A DNA stretch of 64,000 nucleotides from Protopterus annectens. Lineage: Eukaryota; Chordata; Ceratodontiformes; Protopteridae. Positions 42,416 through 53,330 of this stretch are shown piece after piece. The stretch covers positions 862,915,571 to 862,979,570 of the forward strand of contig NC_056731.1 in assembly GCF_019279795.1 (NCBI RefSeq), in the 5' to 3' direction. A program made the translations under genes and the position numbers. The notes under the pieces are model-generated. The model was not told the origin of the DNA. It ran no database searches and saw nothing but the letters and a program-made list of their open reading frames with translations. Position 1 is the first letter of the stretch; the number at the start of each line of letters is the position of its first letter.

Positions 42416-42904
42416 CCATCGCAAAAAACTCCAGCTTTACTCAGTAGCATATTGCCTACTCCGAGGTGATCTCTGCCTAACATATAAAGCTATGTCAAAC
42501 CCAGAGCTGTTGGACATGCTACACCTAAAGAAATCCCAATCCCTCTGAGCTACATGCTCTAGGGACCTAAATCTTGTCGCCACAATAAACAGGAAATGCT
42601 GGAGGAATAGATTCCTGTCCCAGAGACTTCCCATACTCTGGTACAGGCTACCCATCTATGTCAAGCAAAGGTTTTCATTAGCACTCTTCAAGAAAAATCT
42701 TGATGAGTGGATGGGAAATAGGAAATATATCCCGGAGATCACTTCTGTGTCTCTGCTCAACAGTGGCTCAGGAAAATAACTTTCTTGGGTGGCGTAAGCC
42801 AGGGAACCTTGCTGGCTAGGCTTACGTAGGCCCTTGGGCCGATAGCCTAGTACCTACCTATGAGCCTGTGAACAAGCTGACTGCCGATCCTTTAAAAGAC
42901 ACAG

Positions 42905-43095
42905 GAGCATAATCTTCAGCAGCAGTAATGCTCTGAAGGGCTTCACGCACTAACTTATCTTTTATTCAGCTCAGCTTTAACTGCCTGACAGTTTGCGTGT
43001 GTAGAAGGTGTCCTGAAGCTTTGGAAGCTGACCAGCTATTATAACCATGGCAGGATATAACCCATATAAGCCTACTGCAGCAGTGATCAATATAA
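42905..43095 (-). repeat. copy D inverted terminal repeat, right (5' end of the element)
   Basis: CTGACAGTTTGCGTGTGTAG, GGCAGGATATAACCCATATA and CTACTGCAGCAGTGATCAAT match the right ends of copies E (62395-62512) and G (43880-43980) and the inverse of the left end. Confidence 0.85.
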
Positions 43096-43870
43096 TGAAA
43101 ATGATTAGTTTTTTGCATCATCTTCTTCAGAGTCTGAATCTGAATGGCCTTAGAAGATGCAGATGTTTGGACCTCCAAGAGTGAACCTGCTATCAAAACC
43201 TGCAGCACTCTGTCCTTTTCTTCAGTAAGAATAAAGCAGGATTCTTCCTTCACTGCTGACATCTAATGTTTGGTCTGACTGGATGTGCTGGAATCATGAC
43301 CACCAGTGGCTAACCACAAAACACTGGTAGAGGGGAGGAGAATATTGGAGTGATGGTTCAAGGACTCTGAGACTAACACAGATACATCAGTCCCAGACAA
43401 AGAGGTGGACAACAGCATCCCTTCTAAACCCTCTTTACAGACTTTTCTTTTTTGCCTGAAGGGGATATCTCAGGAAGGCAAATCAGCAGACATAGACTCT
43501 CTAGTCAAGACCACCAAATGATGGTTTTTCTAAGAAATGTCTAATGCTATTAAGCCTACTACAAATTGTTTTTGGGGTGAAGGGCAAAAAACAAAAAAGG
43601 AAAAAAAATAAAACAAAAAAAAATGTCATATGACTGTACGGCATGACTTTCTCCAAAGCAGATAATGCAGACAACGTGGGAGTCCTTGTATGATATCTGC
43701 TACTACACACACATTTCTGTTTGAATAACACTGAACTTAAAGTAAGTATGGTCCACAACGGGGTACTTATCTACCCACAAAACTTCAGTTGCAAGCCGAC
43801 TGCTGGCACTGAAAAGTTGAGGTGATGAAACATCTGACTAAATGCTACAATGTCAAGAAAGTCTATATTT
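43096..43870 (-). pseudogene. DIRS gag 5' part (copy G, right of D)
   Basis: Continuation of copy G after the D insertion. The sequence before the terminal repeat (GGGGTACTTATCTACCCACA, AGCCGACTGCTGGCACTG) matches copy E 62265-62330. It has serine- and glutamate-rich minus-strand coding character but no long frame. Confidence 0.5.
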
Positions 43871-43879
43871 ATATATCCT

Positions 43880-43980
43880 ATTTAATACCAGCATGCTCTT
43901 GTGCTATACTGGCTGGTCGTCCAAAATCCTTGGCAGGATATGCCACATCATGCTACTGCAACAGTGATCTAATGATGAAT
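43880..43980 (-). repeat. copy G terminal repeat, right
   Basis: CTTGGCAGGATATGCCACAT and CTACTGCAACAGTGATCTAA followed by TGATGAATAT correspond to the outer ends of copies D and E. It closes copy G. Confidence 0.7.
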
Positions 43981-45326
43981 ATCCTTGTTATAACAGCAAT
44001 GTTATACCTCAGTGTGATAAAACTAAGCAAACGTTGCACTGCTCCACAGACAGCAGTAACCACAAAACTGCATCAGAAGCAACCAGCAGCTTTAAAAACT
44101 GCAACACACTTTGACTGGTCACACAAACTATAGCAGTAGTGCACAGATAATCAACCAACAGATTTAAAAGCTGTTGTACACCTCACACTGCTGCAGAACT
44201 TTTTTTTAAACTGGTACCTATCAGATAAAAAGGCAGTTAAAATTTCATGAAGGGTCTCCAGTCACAAACATTTGCTATGTGTTATACAAATGGTCAAGGA
44301 GTTCAACTTTGAAGTTTCACTACTAAGCAGAATGTCTTGGCATAAATTTCTTAAACATTTAATCTGGTTATGATCAGATGCCCAATCACAGTCCTCTATG
44401 TTATATGATGCTCTTAGTACTAATAGACAAAAAAATGCACATTACAACTCAAAGTCCCTAGCAGCTGCACACAATTCCCTATTGCTTCCTATGGTGCTGA
44501 AAATATTGTTACAGCTGTACCAAAGCTCTTACAATCAAGGCAGATAAAGGAAGCCATGTGGTTATGCATGACTGTGCTATTACAAACAGGCTAGACAGAG
44601 AAACACAAATGGTTAACAATATGTAAAAATTTAACTTGGTTGTCTGCTGTTAGCTCTTTTTCTACATCTGTGCACTATTTTCTGTTATTGTACTAGATGT
44701 ACTGTTAGTGCGATTTATATACTATCTAATTATGCATCTTAGGGCTTCAGTGTAAAAACTCAGCACTGGTGTTTCTCAGTGTGATAACACTAATAATTAT
44801 TTGCTGCATCTGCAAGCTCATATCCTGTATCTATCAGAAAAGCAGCAAGACATCCTATCGATTCTGAGACATGCTGCTTGCAAATGTGGACTTCACCCCC
44901 AAGGCTTCATAAACAGCCTGTACTTTTTATCCAGCCAGATGTAACTGAGGCAAGCTGCACATAAATAAGTATACTATAGTTAATGCTAAAAGATATTGTT
45001 TTAAATACTCCCATTCTGAATAAGATAGTTTGCATAATGGTATTGTTTGAAAAGCTAGCATTTATCTTTAATGTACTGTCAGTCTAAAAAAGCAGTTCAG
45101 ATCAAAAGGATATCAATCACTCACATAAGCATATAGAGAAACTAAATCCTTTCTGGAAATAGACTAGTATCAATACTGCAAAACAGTGTAACTAGAAACA
45201 CTGCATGTTGATGCAGAACTTTATGTCCACATTTCTTTATGCTCATAGATCTTTTAAGAGAATAACAATATCAAATTAGTACGCAAGCTAGTCTGCTAGC
45301 CAGGTCAGGAAGTACACTCACACAAG
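43981..45326. other. AT-rich sequence, nothing recognised
   Basis: No frames or shared repeats identified, apart from a short CTCAGTGTGATAAAACTAA-like phrase seen at both 44010 and 44778. Confidence 0.4.
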
Positions 45327-45440
45327 GAAGAAAAAAAATGGAAACATATTTATGTGGCATGATGCAAGAAAATACTTTATTCTGTATTGTAAGAAGAAAA
45401 AATGGAAACATATTTATGACGCATGATGTAAGAAAACAAT
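45327..45440. repeat. imperfect tandem duplication, about 63 bp unit
   Basis: AAAAATGGAAACATATTTAT then GTGGCATGATGCAAGAAAA is followed, 63 bp later, by the same with GACGCATGATGTAAGAAAA. Confidence 0.85.
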
Positions 45441-45799
45441 GTATGGCATTTTGTAAGCCTACCCTTCACTGAAAACACAAACATTCCCACTCTGCATTTC
45501 TCCACGAAGATGAATTCCTTGTAACAATCCTATTAGAAAAGTCAGATAGGGCAACAAGCCTCATTTCAGGTTCACAGAGCATGTGCTATAGGACTTGAAT
45601 AAATTTAATGGAGCAAATGTCATAGGACTGGAGTACACTGATGCAAATGTAATAACTGTGCATCAGGCATATATACCTGAGTGTAGAGGGATATACAGCT
45701 TTGCCCTTCTGTTCACACTAACCACTTTCCTTGGTAAGTTAGTTTAATTTTACACACCCTGCATAACACAGCCAATAGAATCCAAGCTGGACATCATTT

Positions 45800-48330
45800 C
45801 CTGCTAACTTGCTGCAAAACACTTCATTGTTTTTTCATAATATTCTCCTGTCTATATTACCAATAACCTATCTGACAATTATTGCATCTCTGAACTTACT
45901 TAACTCCATTGCTGTCTTTAATCCCTTTGTATCTGTTGATATAATTCGTAAAACAGATGCTTATCACTACATCCAACCCAGGTCTACTGAACCATCTGTG
46001 TACTTTTTCACTTCTTTCACAAAAATTCCTATTGAAACTAAATTATATCACTCAAAATAAACATGAGATCATGCTACTGTTAACGAAAAGTACAACTGAT
46101 ATATAGCATGGATCCCAAACTGCAAAAGGAGAGATCTTATCCTAGGTCAACTTTCTTCTTGGTAATTTTCACCAAAACCCAACTCAACTGCATCTTTAGC
46201 AATCATTTAGACCCCATCTACTCCAGCTTGCATGGCCTTAAAGGATCATATATAGATGCTGCTCACATATATACTGAATTCAGCAATCTCTATTAAAATC
46301 AACCCATCTCAAAAATATCCCCGGTTGGCTAACTGTTTCTAAACCAGACATTTTGGTTGCATCAGAAATATGGTTACACCTTGATATAGAGATAAGGACA
46401 TCCTTCCAGCTTTATAATAGTATCTATAGAAATGACTGAAAACACAAAAAGCAAGGGAGAGTTGTCATATTTATCCCAATAATGCTATAGTGCTCCATTT
46501 CTGAACAGCAATTCACTAAGAGTTCATTACAGAAGCTGTACTCGCACCTGTCAAAGTGCTAACAATCTTGTTACAAGCTGCATTTATATCCCTCCTGACT
46601 CTGGAAAGATTCACTTTACTGGTTAACTTTCAACATTAAACAGGAACTAACCACCCTCGACTAGGTCAATAAAAATATACCACCTTATCAAGGCTTCTAG
46701 CATCCAACCAGATTTCTTTAGAGATCACATATTCATGTTCGCAATCTGGCAACAAGGCAACATCAGAAGAGGTTGACATTATCTTAATACTGTGAACACA
46801 ATAAGCTCCAGCTGTTCTTATATACAGCAACCTTAAAACAAACAAACTGGCCTATCATAAATCACTTGGCCCTGGAAAAGGCAGTCTGCTTTAATACTTT
46901 TTGTACCACACATCCTTATGGACACAATGAGGAGAAAAACTGAAATCTCAAGACTTTCACAGATAACAGAAAAGATAAAACCTTTATGGTACAGCAGGCT
47001 TAATTGTGTAAAATATATTATTGCTACATTCTTACTAATCACCTAACCCAACACAAAGAACTGTACAATCTGATAAAATCCCAATTTATCGTGAAGAAAA
47101 ATAAACTTTTTTACAAGCAAAAAACAGTACACAGACAACAGCCACAGCCATTTTGGGAAAATACATGTGAACTACTTAATCCAGGCAAAATCTCACACAC
47201 CATCTTCCCCACACAAATGGCAGTCCATATGATTTGAATTCAACAATCTCTAGCAACATCAGCTCATCTCAAAAATATCCCCTGTTTCCTCTACTATTAC
47301 CACTAATGAGTCTTCATGACCATTGATATCCCCCCCACAAAATATCCACAGCCTCATTAGCCATTAACAAGAAATGTCTCGAACTAAAACCTTCCTCTGC
47401 ACTGACTAAAATTATTCCCCTGAAATAGTTAATAACCACAGATTATTTCATTACATACTCCATCTTAGTACCTACTTATTAATGGATCAAACAACTGTGG
47501 TTTTATGAGTATTTTATGGAAATCCTCAATCACAGTCCTCATGCATAAAGGCAATATCTCTATAGACATTATAAACTTCTGTCCAATCACACTGTTCTGA
47601 TCTCTTGCAACGATATTAGAAAAAAATCTATCTAATGGATCATCTAAATGTCACAAGATAATAATAACAAATCATCAGCATGAGTTCTGCCCAGTACATG
47701 GTGCACAGATTTAATGGATTACCCTGAATTCATTAGAAATAATCTTAACACAGGTGACCTAGTAGGCTCAATATGTCTAAGGTCTTCAACAATGTTGATC
47801 ACAACATTCTGATTTCCCCTGCTAAGTCAACTACCACCTCCCTGAAAAAGCACTAAAATAGCTTAGCAACTATTCCACATATTGAACACATGAATTTAGA
47901 TGGAAATAAACAATTCTAGCTATGTAATAAATTTCCAGATTAAGTACCTCAAGGTTCAGTACTAGGACTCCTATCTTTGTTAGGAAAACTTCAGCACACT
48001 GTGTCTTGACAAAGGGCATGCAATATGATGGTCACTCTACTTTGCTTTATGCAGTTAACTTGGTTCCTGCCAGTACATATGCAAGAGTTTATTTATGTCT
48101 TATGGTTATTTAACCTAGTTTTGTCTTACAGTCAGTGCTTCCAAAACAAAAATAATGCTTTCCAATCCAGAGTATATAATTTCTTTAGATTACTCAAATT
48201 CCAGATCTTGACCAAAGACAAATGTTCTCCACTTCGTCAAATTTCTTTACAAGCAAAATACACATGTGTGCACACAAATGGTGCACCTGATTGCCAAATA
48301 TACAAAGAAAACTTGTACTAGTTAACTGAG
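45800..48330 (+). pseudogene. L2-like LINE relic (endonuclease and reverse transcriptase)
   Basis: Endonuclease at 46300-46640: KPDILVASEIWLHLDIEIRT, QGRVVIFIP, CIYIPPDSGK. Linker at 47010-47240: LTQHKELYNLIKSQFIVKKN and QPQPFWENTCELLN. Reverse transcriptase at 47530-48130: VLMHKGNISIDIINFCPITL, HQHEFCPVHGAQ, MSKVFNNVDHNILI (motif A), a degraded GVPQGS block near 47950 and YDGHSTLLYAVN (YADD to YDGH), then SASKTKIMLSNPEYI. Stops and indels are frequent. The order is that of one plus-strand element. It resembles the 26.7-34.1 kb LINE in motif wording but is far older. Confidence 0.75.
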
Positions 48331-49100
48331 AGTAAAAGAACCACATTAATCTGTAAAAATTTAAAAACATCAAGTAACAAGTTCTATAAGTTCTATAATT
48401 GGATACAACATAAAAAATCTAGCTCCAAGTTAAAGCAAGTCCATGTTAATTTGATGTAAACTTTTACATGATGTTTTCCAGTCCGTAAATATTTCTTGAG
48501 CTTGGTAGAAAGCTTGTAGACATTTAACTATTTGTTTATACAAGAAGAAAATATTATCAACAGAAATCTATTGCAGATATGTCTCATTTATATATTTTCT
48601 TACCTTTTCCTTGTTTGAATTTCATCCATTTTGTAAAGTCTTTTAAAATACAGCACTAAAATAAAACTTGAGCTGAGATGTTATATAAAACTCATATAAA
48701 ACTCAATTAAAGCAGGAAGTGCTATAAAAACAATGCATTATCTTACAAAGTCTAAATCAAATTTTAAAATACATTTTTACCAAGACAAATCATGTACTAA
48801 TAGCATCTTTCAACATGATAAAGCACTGAGTTATCAGGTGGAACTGCACATCGGTAACACAGTACTCAAGACAAATTAAAAACTTGTCGGTCTTTTCCTG
48901 GCAATGCATTTTCTTACCAATCCAGTTTACATATCAAATGAGCAGTCTTTTTACCTTGCTGAATAAATAAAACTAAAAAGCAAAGCCTCACTGCTTAACA
49001 GAGACCCACCCCAGAAAGCAAACACTGGACAGAAAACGTAGATCAGCCACCACCGTGAAAACAAGGAAATAAAATGGATTAAAACGAGAAAAAAATCTTC
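48331..49100. other. AT-rich sequence, nothing recognised
   Basis: No open frames or shared repeats noted. Confidence 0.4.
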
Positions 49101-49330
49101 TTTATTGTATGGTTAGCGCTTTTGCAGAGTTATTGCTTCTTCACACAAGATAATCAAAATTTTAAATAATAGAAACATACTGGAATGAAAATAAATCCTA
49201 GGAGATCTTGCACATCCCCATACCATAGAGGAAAGATATCATCCACAAATCTGGCATAATGTTTAATAGATCCAAGAAATGAATTTTTGTTATATATTTC
49301 TGATTTAGAGACTACAGCTTGTTTTTTAAA
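49100..49330 (-). pseudogene. Penelope-like element relic: reverse transcriptase catalytic block joined to terminal region
   Basis: Reverse-complemented, 49195-49300 reads LGSIKHYARFVDDIFPLWYG then DVQDLLG. This matches the Penelope reverse transcriptase motif of the type Y-V-D-D-V/I-F-L-I-W-x-G. Within 60 bp downstream (49110-49150) comes GTGAAGAAGCAATAACTCTG and AAAAGCGCTAACC, resembling the terminal region of the next element (49605-49650). The part between (endonuclease) is missing, so it is a deleted copy. Confidence 0.6.
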
Positions 49331-49596
49331 GCTTACTTTGAATTACTCTTTGGCTTTGATTGATTTTTTTGGATGTGACATTATTTAAGAATGTTGTTGG
49401 AAGTCTTGAAACTAGGATGCACAGGAAATCCTGTTGGAGTAATGGGATACTGCATCAGTCCTAAGAAACACAACAACCCACTCAGTGACACTCAATAGGT
49501 CCAATAAAGCCAGACAGTTCACCAGTTAACACACTGAAGTCTTCTGGATAAAAACAAAGTAGTTTATTCCAGTACAAACACCAAAATCACAAGTTC

Positions 49597-49659
49597 CAAA
49601 ACACAGATTAAGCGCTTTCATTCCTCACAAGGGAACTTCTTCAGAATAACTACTGTTTG
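49597..49659 (-). ncRNA. hammerhead-ribozyme-like motif in Penelope terminal region
   Basis: Minus strand: CUGAAGA (core CUGANGA; 49638-49644), stem II UUCC/GGAA, then GAAA (49616-49619), stem III AGC/GCU directly following, H17 = U, and stem I formed by AUU/AAU plus ACAG/CUGU across an internal loop. Short stem III and a loop in stem I are typical of the hammerheads reported from Penelope-like elements. It should self-cleave the element RNA. Folded by hand; activity is not shown. Confidence 0.6.
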
Positions 49660-49848
49660 ACTGCTCTTCACTTTTAACTCTCTAATAGTTTAATTAACAA
49701 AGTCATTCAATAATCACTTGACTCACATTTAAAGGTATAGTCTAAAAAACTGCACCAAGTGTAAAATACACACACTGCATTCTAAAACATTTACAGATAA
49801 AAAAAAATATATATAGAAATAAAATGAAATACATTTGCATTAACCATG

Positions 49849-50505
49849 TCACAGTAACAAAGCCCTCCTTTTGAGAGCAGGAACTAGTGAAATGTATTTG
49901 TTTAAACCTGGTGGAGTACCAGCATCTAAATTCAGCTGCCACATCAATTCTTTATACTCGAAGGAAGTCTCCCAGTCCCCACCCCTTTCTGGAAGGCATA
50001 CTTTTTCCAACACCCAAAACTTGAACTTGGCTTGCTTGCAAGTTAAAGTGTGTTTTGTATAAAGCATGTTTCTTTTTGCTTATTAATCTCATAGGAATGT
50101 TCATTTATCCGTTGTTTCAACTTTCTCTCTGTCTTCCCAATGCAGTATGATGGATATTGTATGCAACAAGCTATATATACTACTCCTGTTGTATTACAGT
50201 TGTAGTATCTCTTCCCTACCAATGTTCTTAAATTGTCTCCAATGGATATATCATCCTTATTTTCTATATATTCACACCGGGCACAAGCCCCACATTTATA
50301 AGTACCATGTTTGTTTTTCCCTGGTTTTTGATCCATCACCCTTTCGAAAATATTTTTTAAGTTTGGGCCTCTTTTATATCTGAATTTTAAGGTCTTAGCA
50401 AACACATCCAGACAACTGGGCATTCTGGAAAACAGTTCCCAATGTTTTGCTGCAAGAGTGTGCAAAGGAGGGGAGTTCAGGAAGGACTGAAACAGACAAT
50501 ACAGA
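49849..50505 (-). pseudogene. Penelope GIY-YIG endonuclease domain
   Basis: In the frame 50043-50558: KHWELFSRMPSCLDVF, RGPNLKNIFE, a zinc-binding CGACARC (residues 89-95), GVVYIACC (GIY position), YCIGKT (YIG position, residues 138-143) and KLKQRINEH (Arg 150, Glu 153, His 154). One frameshift near 50050 moves the C-terminus (CKQAKFKFWVLEKV, ERGGDWETSFEYKELMWQLN, TPPGLNKYISL) into the frame 49849-50067. The domain nicks DNA for target-primed insertion. Apart from the frameshift it is well kept. Confidence 0.85.
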
Positions 50506-50589
50506 TTTATCTTTATGGTAAAAAACATAACTTTTGTATCTGGTGTTGTCTTTTCCATCCATTCCCCAACTGATGGGACAGAGTCGTCA

Positions 50590-51510
50590 GCTACTGGGTT
50601 CCATGGGTGGTCTCATGTAAGGATGTTCCAGAGGATAGCAGAACCAAAATCTGCCCTATCTGTGGAAAGCAAATCCAATCTGTAATGGGAAATTAAGGCA
50701 TGATCATTAGGCCAGGTGGCAGCAGCACAAATGTCATCAACTGAGGCCCTAGAAAAGAGAAGACTAAAGAAGTGGAAATAGCTCTTATTGAGTGTGTTTT
50801 TCATGGTCTAGGTAAGGCCAAACCTTTCTGCTTATATACATAGAAGATACAGCCAATCAACCATCTAGCTGAGGTAACCTTTGATATGCCCTGACCCACC
50901 TTGGCTTTAGAATGAAACAAACAACTGATCTGACTTCCTAAAAGGTTTGGTTCAATGAAGGCAGAAACATAATTGCCTGTGCACATCCAATACATGGAGC
51001 ATGCATTTTCTTTTATTCGAAAAATTTGGAAAGAAGACTGGTAGATTAATAATTTAGTTGAGTGAAAATTAAGAAGCTATTTTGAGCAAAAGGAAGCATT
51101 AGTATGTAAAGAAACTCTGTCCTTGTGGAAGACAATAAATGGAGGTTGGCAAGACAGGACTTGGAGCTCTTAAACCTTTCTAGCTGAAGTAATTGCTACC
51201 AGGAAGAGGATTTTCCAAGTCACAAATTTTAAATTCACTTTGGCAGCAGAAGGCTTGCAGTAAGACAGTATGTCCCAAGGGGGAGTAGGATCCTTGAAAT
51301 GGGGTCCAAGAAGAAAAGTACCTCTCAGGAAAGCTTTACACAAATTAAGTGAGGTTAAGGAAATGTGATTCTCTCCAATATGAAAGTATGAGATCGCCAC
51401 CAACTGAACCTTGACAGTTGAATAACTAGCACCATTTTGGAAAATGGAGACAAGGAAATCTAATACTGCTGATACAGGGCCTGTAAAGGGATCTAAATTT
51501 CTGTGTAAAG
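50590..51510 (-). pseudogene. DIRS tyrosine recombinase (copy F)
   Basis: 51170-51403: VAISYFHIGENHISLTSLNL, VTWKILFLVAITSARKV (box I). 50801-50995: VTSARWLIGCIFYVYKQKGL. 50613-50804: SVDDICAAATWPNDHALISH then YRLDLLSTDRADFGSAILWN with the Tyr region kept. The H-x-x-R block between them is damaged near 50800. Confidence 0.8.
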
Positions 51511-51529
51511 CCTTCTTGGATAATCTTTT

Positions 51530-52680
51530 TCAGTTCCTAGTTGATGGTCTCTGAGAAGATGCAGGAATATGGACCACTTGTGATGAAAACATGAACTGAC
51601 TAGCCATCACTGAAACTGGAGAAACCATGCAGTTAATTTCAGGCTCAGATATCCAGATGAGGCATTTGGATGGATGAGACAGGAAATCTGGAATTGGACC
51701 CAACACCCAAGGGCGGTATACTAGGTAAGACCAAAGGAAGGGAAGCCACACCTGTTGAGGCCAGAATGGGGCAATGAGGATGGTGGTGATCTTTCACTGT
51801 AATGGATTCTGCAGGAAGTTTGGAATTAGGGGAGCTGGTGGGAAGGCTTATAGGAGACTGGAGGGCCAATACTGGATCAAAGCATCTCCTGGGACTCTCC
51901 CTCCATGAAATTCAGAGCAAAGAGCCCTAATGACAAAAGATTTGTGTCACCACTGTTGGACTGAGAGACCTCACATGAGGTACAGAACAGATCTAGTCAA
52001 CCTATCTGCTAGAATGTTTGTCTGGTATGTGAAGTTGGAAGATATTGCCCACTACCACACTCTCATCCCTTCTCAACACTGTGGATGGGAGCATTTTCCT
52101 ACTTGTTTGTAGCTACCAGACTACTGACATGTTCTAGGTCTAGATAGAAAACAACCCTAGATGAAGGACATTCTGAAAAGCCTGCAATGTTAGAAGGACT
52201 GCCCTCATCTCTATGACACTGATGTGAAGATTGGCCTCTAATGGGGACCATGTGCCTTGTACCATCTTTCTCAAGTAATGCCCCCTCCCATCCTAGGTGG
52301 GAATCATCCATGGTCACTGAGGCTTTGGAATAGGGAGAAACAAAGGGATGGTCCCAAAGCACCTGTGGAGACTGAATCCACCAAGTTACCTGATTTCTGC
52401 AGATCCTTGTTTTGTGGATTGGAAAAGTCATGGACTGGGATCTGATGTACCACCTTGCCAGCGGGAACAAAGTAATGGAAGCTGCCATCGATCCTTGAAG
52501 TTGAACAACTAGTCTGGTAGGTGGCATCTGACAAGAAAAGAGTTGTTCAGCCTGGTTACTTGGAGTGAGTAAACCATTCGCTGGTAACCTTGTCATTTCA
52601 ATGGTTGTGTCCAAATGAGCTCCTATGAACTCCAAAACCTGTACTGACAAAAACTGAGATTTCTTCTGGTTCACTGGCAA
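51530..52680 (-). pseudogene. DIRS linker and RNase H relic (copy F)
   Basis: 52099-52680 carries VLEFIGAHLDTTIEMTRLP (RT connection) and KASVTMDDSHLGWEGALLEK (first RNase H Asp). 51645-51869 retains ITVKDHHHPHCPILASTGVA, the equivalent of the I-L-I-A-P linker. The middle, at 51900-52150, is readable only as DNA similarity. Confidence 0.7.
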
Positions 52681-53330
52681 TTCCCAGGTTGGAGCATAGC
52701 TGAATCAAATAGTTTCTGGTCCAGACTAGCAGAGACCTGGTAAATGCTCTAAGGAGTCAGTTATCTGGACAGGGGAACAACTGGAATCCTTGCAGTCAGA
52801 GGTGAGCTGCAACCATCATCATGCATTTGGTGAACACACAGGGGCTGTGGTGTGACCAAACAGCAGAGTTCTGAGCTGAAAGTGACTGGTTCCCAGTTGG
52901 AAGTGAAGGAACCTCCTGGAGCATCTGTCCATCTTGATGTGGCAGCATGTATCCGGAAGGTTATCAAGCACATCCAGTTTTTCCTTGAAAAGGGAATGAT
53001 ATACTGTACTGTGACCATGCAGAACACTGTGTGCTTGACATACTGATTTGTGTGACTGAAGTCCAAAATAGGCCATCCTTCTTTTGCACTAAAAGGAATC
53101 TGGAATAAGTTCCAAACCCTTTCTGCTATGGTGAAACCTTTTAGATGACTCTATTGTCTGGCAGCTTTTTAATTTCTAATGTTGCTGCTTTTCTTTGAGT
53201 AGGTGGTATGTTGGGAAGTTTCTTTTGTAGAGAGAATGCATACAGAAAGGGAATGAAATATCTTCTTATAATTAACAGCACCAAGACTTCTTCAGTGATG
53301 GATGTCCAGGCTTCTAGGTGCAAAGACAAG
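52681..53330 (-). pseudogene. DIRS reverse transcriptase relic (copy F)
   Basis: 53141-53329: MSLHLEAWTSITEEVLVLLI and IRRYFIPFLYAF (N-terminal block). 52819-53076: KLDVLDNLPDTCCHIKMDRC (motif A, decayed) and FQLGTSHFQLRTLLFGHTTA (motif B). The YLDD block (around 52750-52800) is not readable. Confidence 0.7.

Larger units (their letters stand above)
40066..42865 (+). mobile_element. CR1-like LINE, 5'-truncated in the endonuclease
   Basis: Inserted opposite to its host copy D. It starts within the endonuclease domain and ends in the family's 3' sequence (TGGCTAGGCTTACGTAGGCC, TTGGGCCGATAGCCTAGTAC, TACCTATGAGCCTGTGAAC). Copy D sequence on the two sides (ACTTATCTGCCCAGCAAAG and AAGCTGACTGCCGATCCTTT) continues the order seen in copy E. 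A target duplication longer than a few bases was not found. Confidence 0.85.
35224..43095 (-). mobile_element. DIRS-type retrotransposon, family 2, copy D, containing a LINE
   Basis: Left terminal repeat 35224-35410, internal complementary region 35513-35625, recombinase 35640-36503, linker/RNase H 36681-37640, reverse transcriptase 37660-38359, gag remains to about 40065, a CR1-like LINE at 40066-42865, and right terminal repeat 42905-43095. It is inserted in copy G in the same orientation. Without the LINE it would be about 5.1 kb. All frames are disrupted. Confidence 0.85.
20540..43980 (-). mobile_element. DIRS-type retrotransposon, family 2, copy G, split by nested insertions
   Basis: Pieces collinear with copy D occur in the right order: left terminal repeat (20540-20665), internal complementary region (20905-20976 and 21749-21800), recombinase (21800-22700), linker/RNase H (22840-24106, 26689-26723), reverse transcriptase (34145-34800), gag (34801-35223, 43096-43870) and right terminal repeat (43880-43980). 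Removing the hairpin element, a LINE tail, DIRS C, the L2-like LINE and DIRS D leaves roughly 6 kb. It is the oldest layer of this region. Confidence 0.75.
49480..50511 (-). mobile_element. Penelope-like element, 5'-truncated
   Basis: It carries the C-terminal GIY-YIG endonuclease and the 3' terminal region with a hammerhead-like motif. The reverse transcriptase is missing, and the element is cut at about 50505-50511, where DIRS copy F begins. Penelope-like elements join a distinct reverse transcriptase to this endonuclease type. The 3' limit is uncertain. Confidence 0.75.

Noticed and set aside
35224-43095. Target-site duplications for the DIRS copies
   Set aside because: None was found, and none is expected for tyrosine-recombinase elements.
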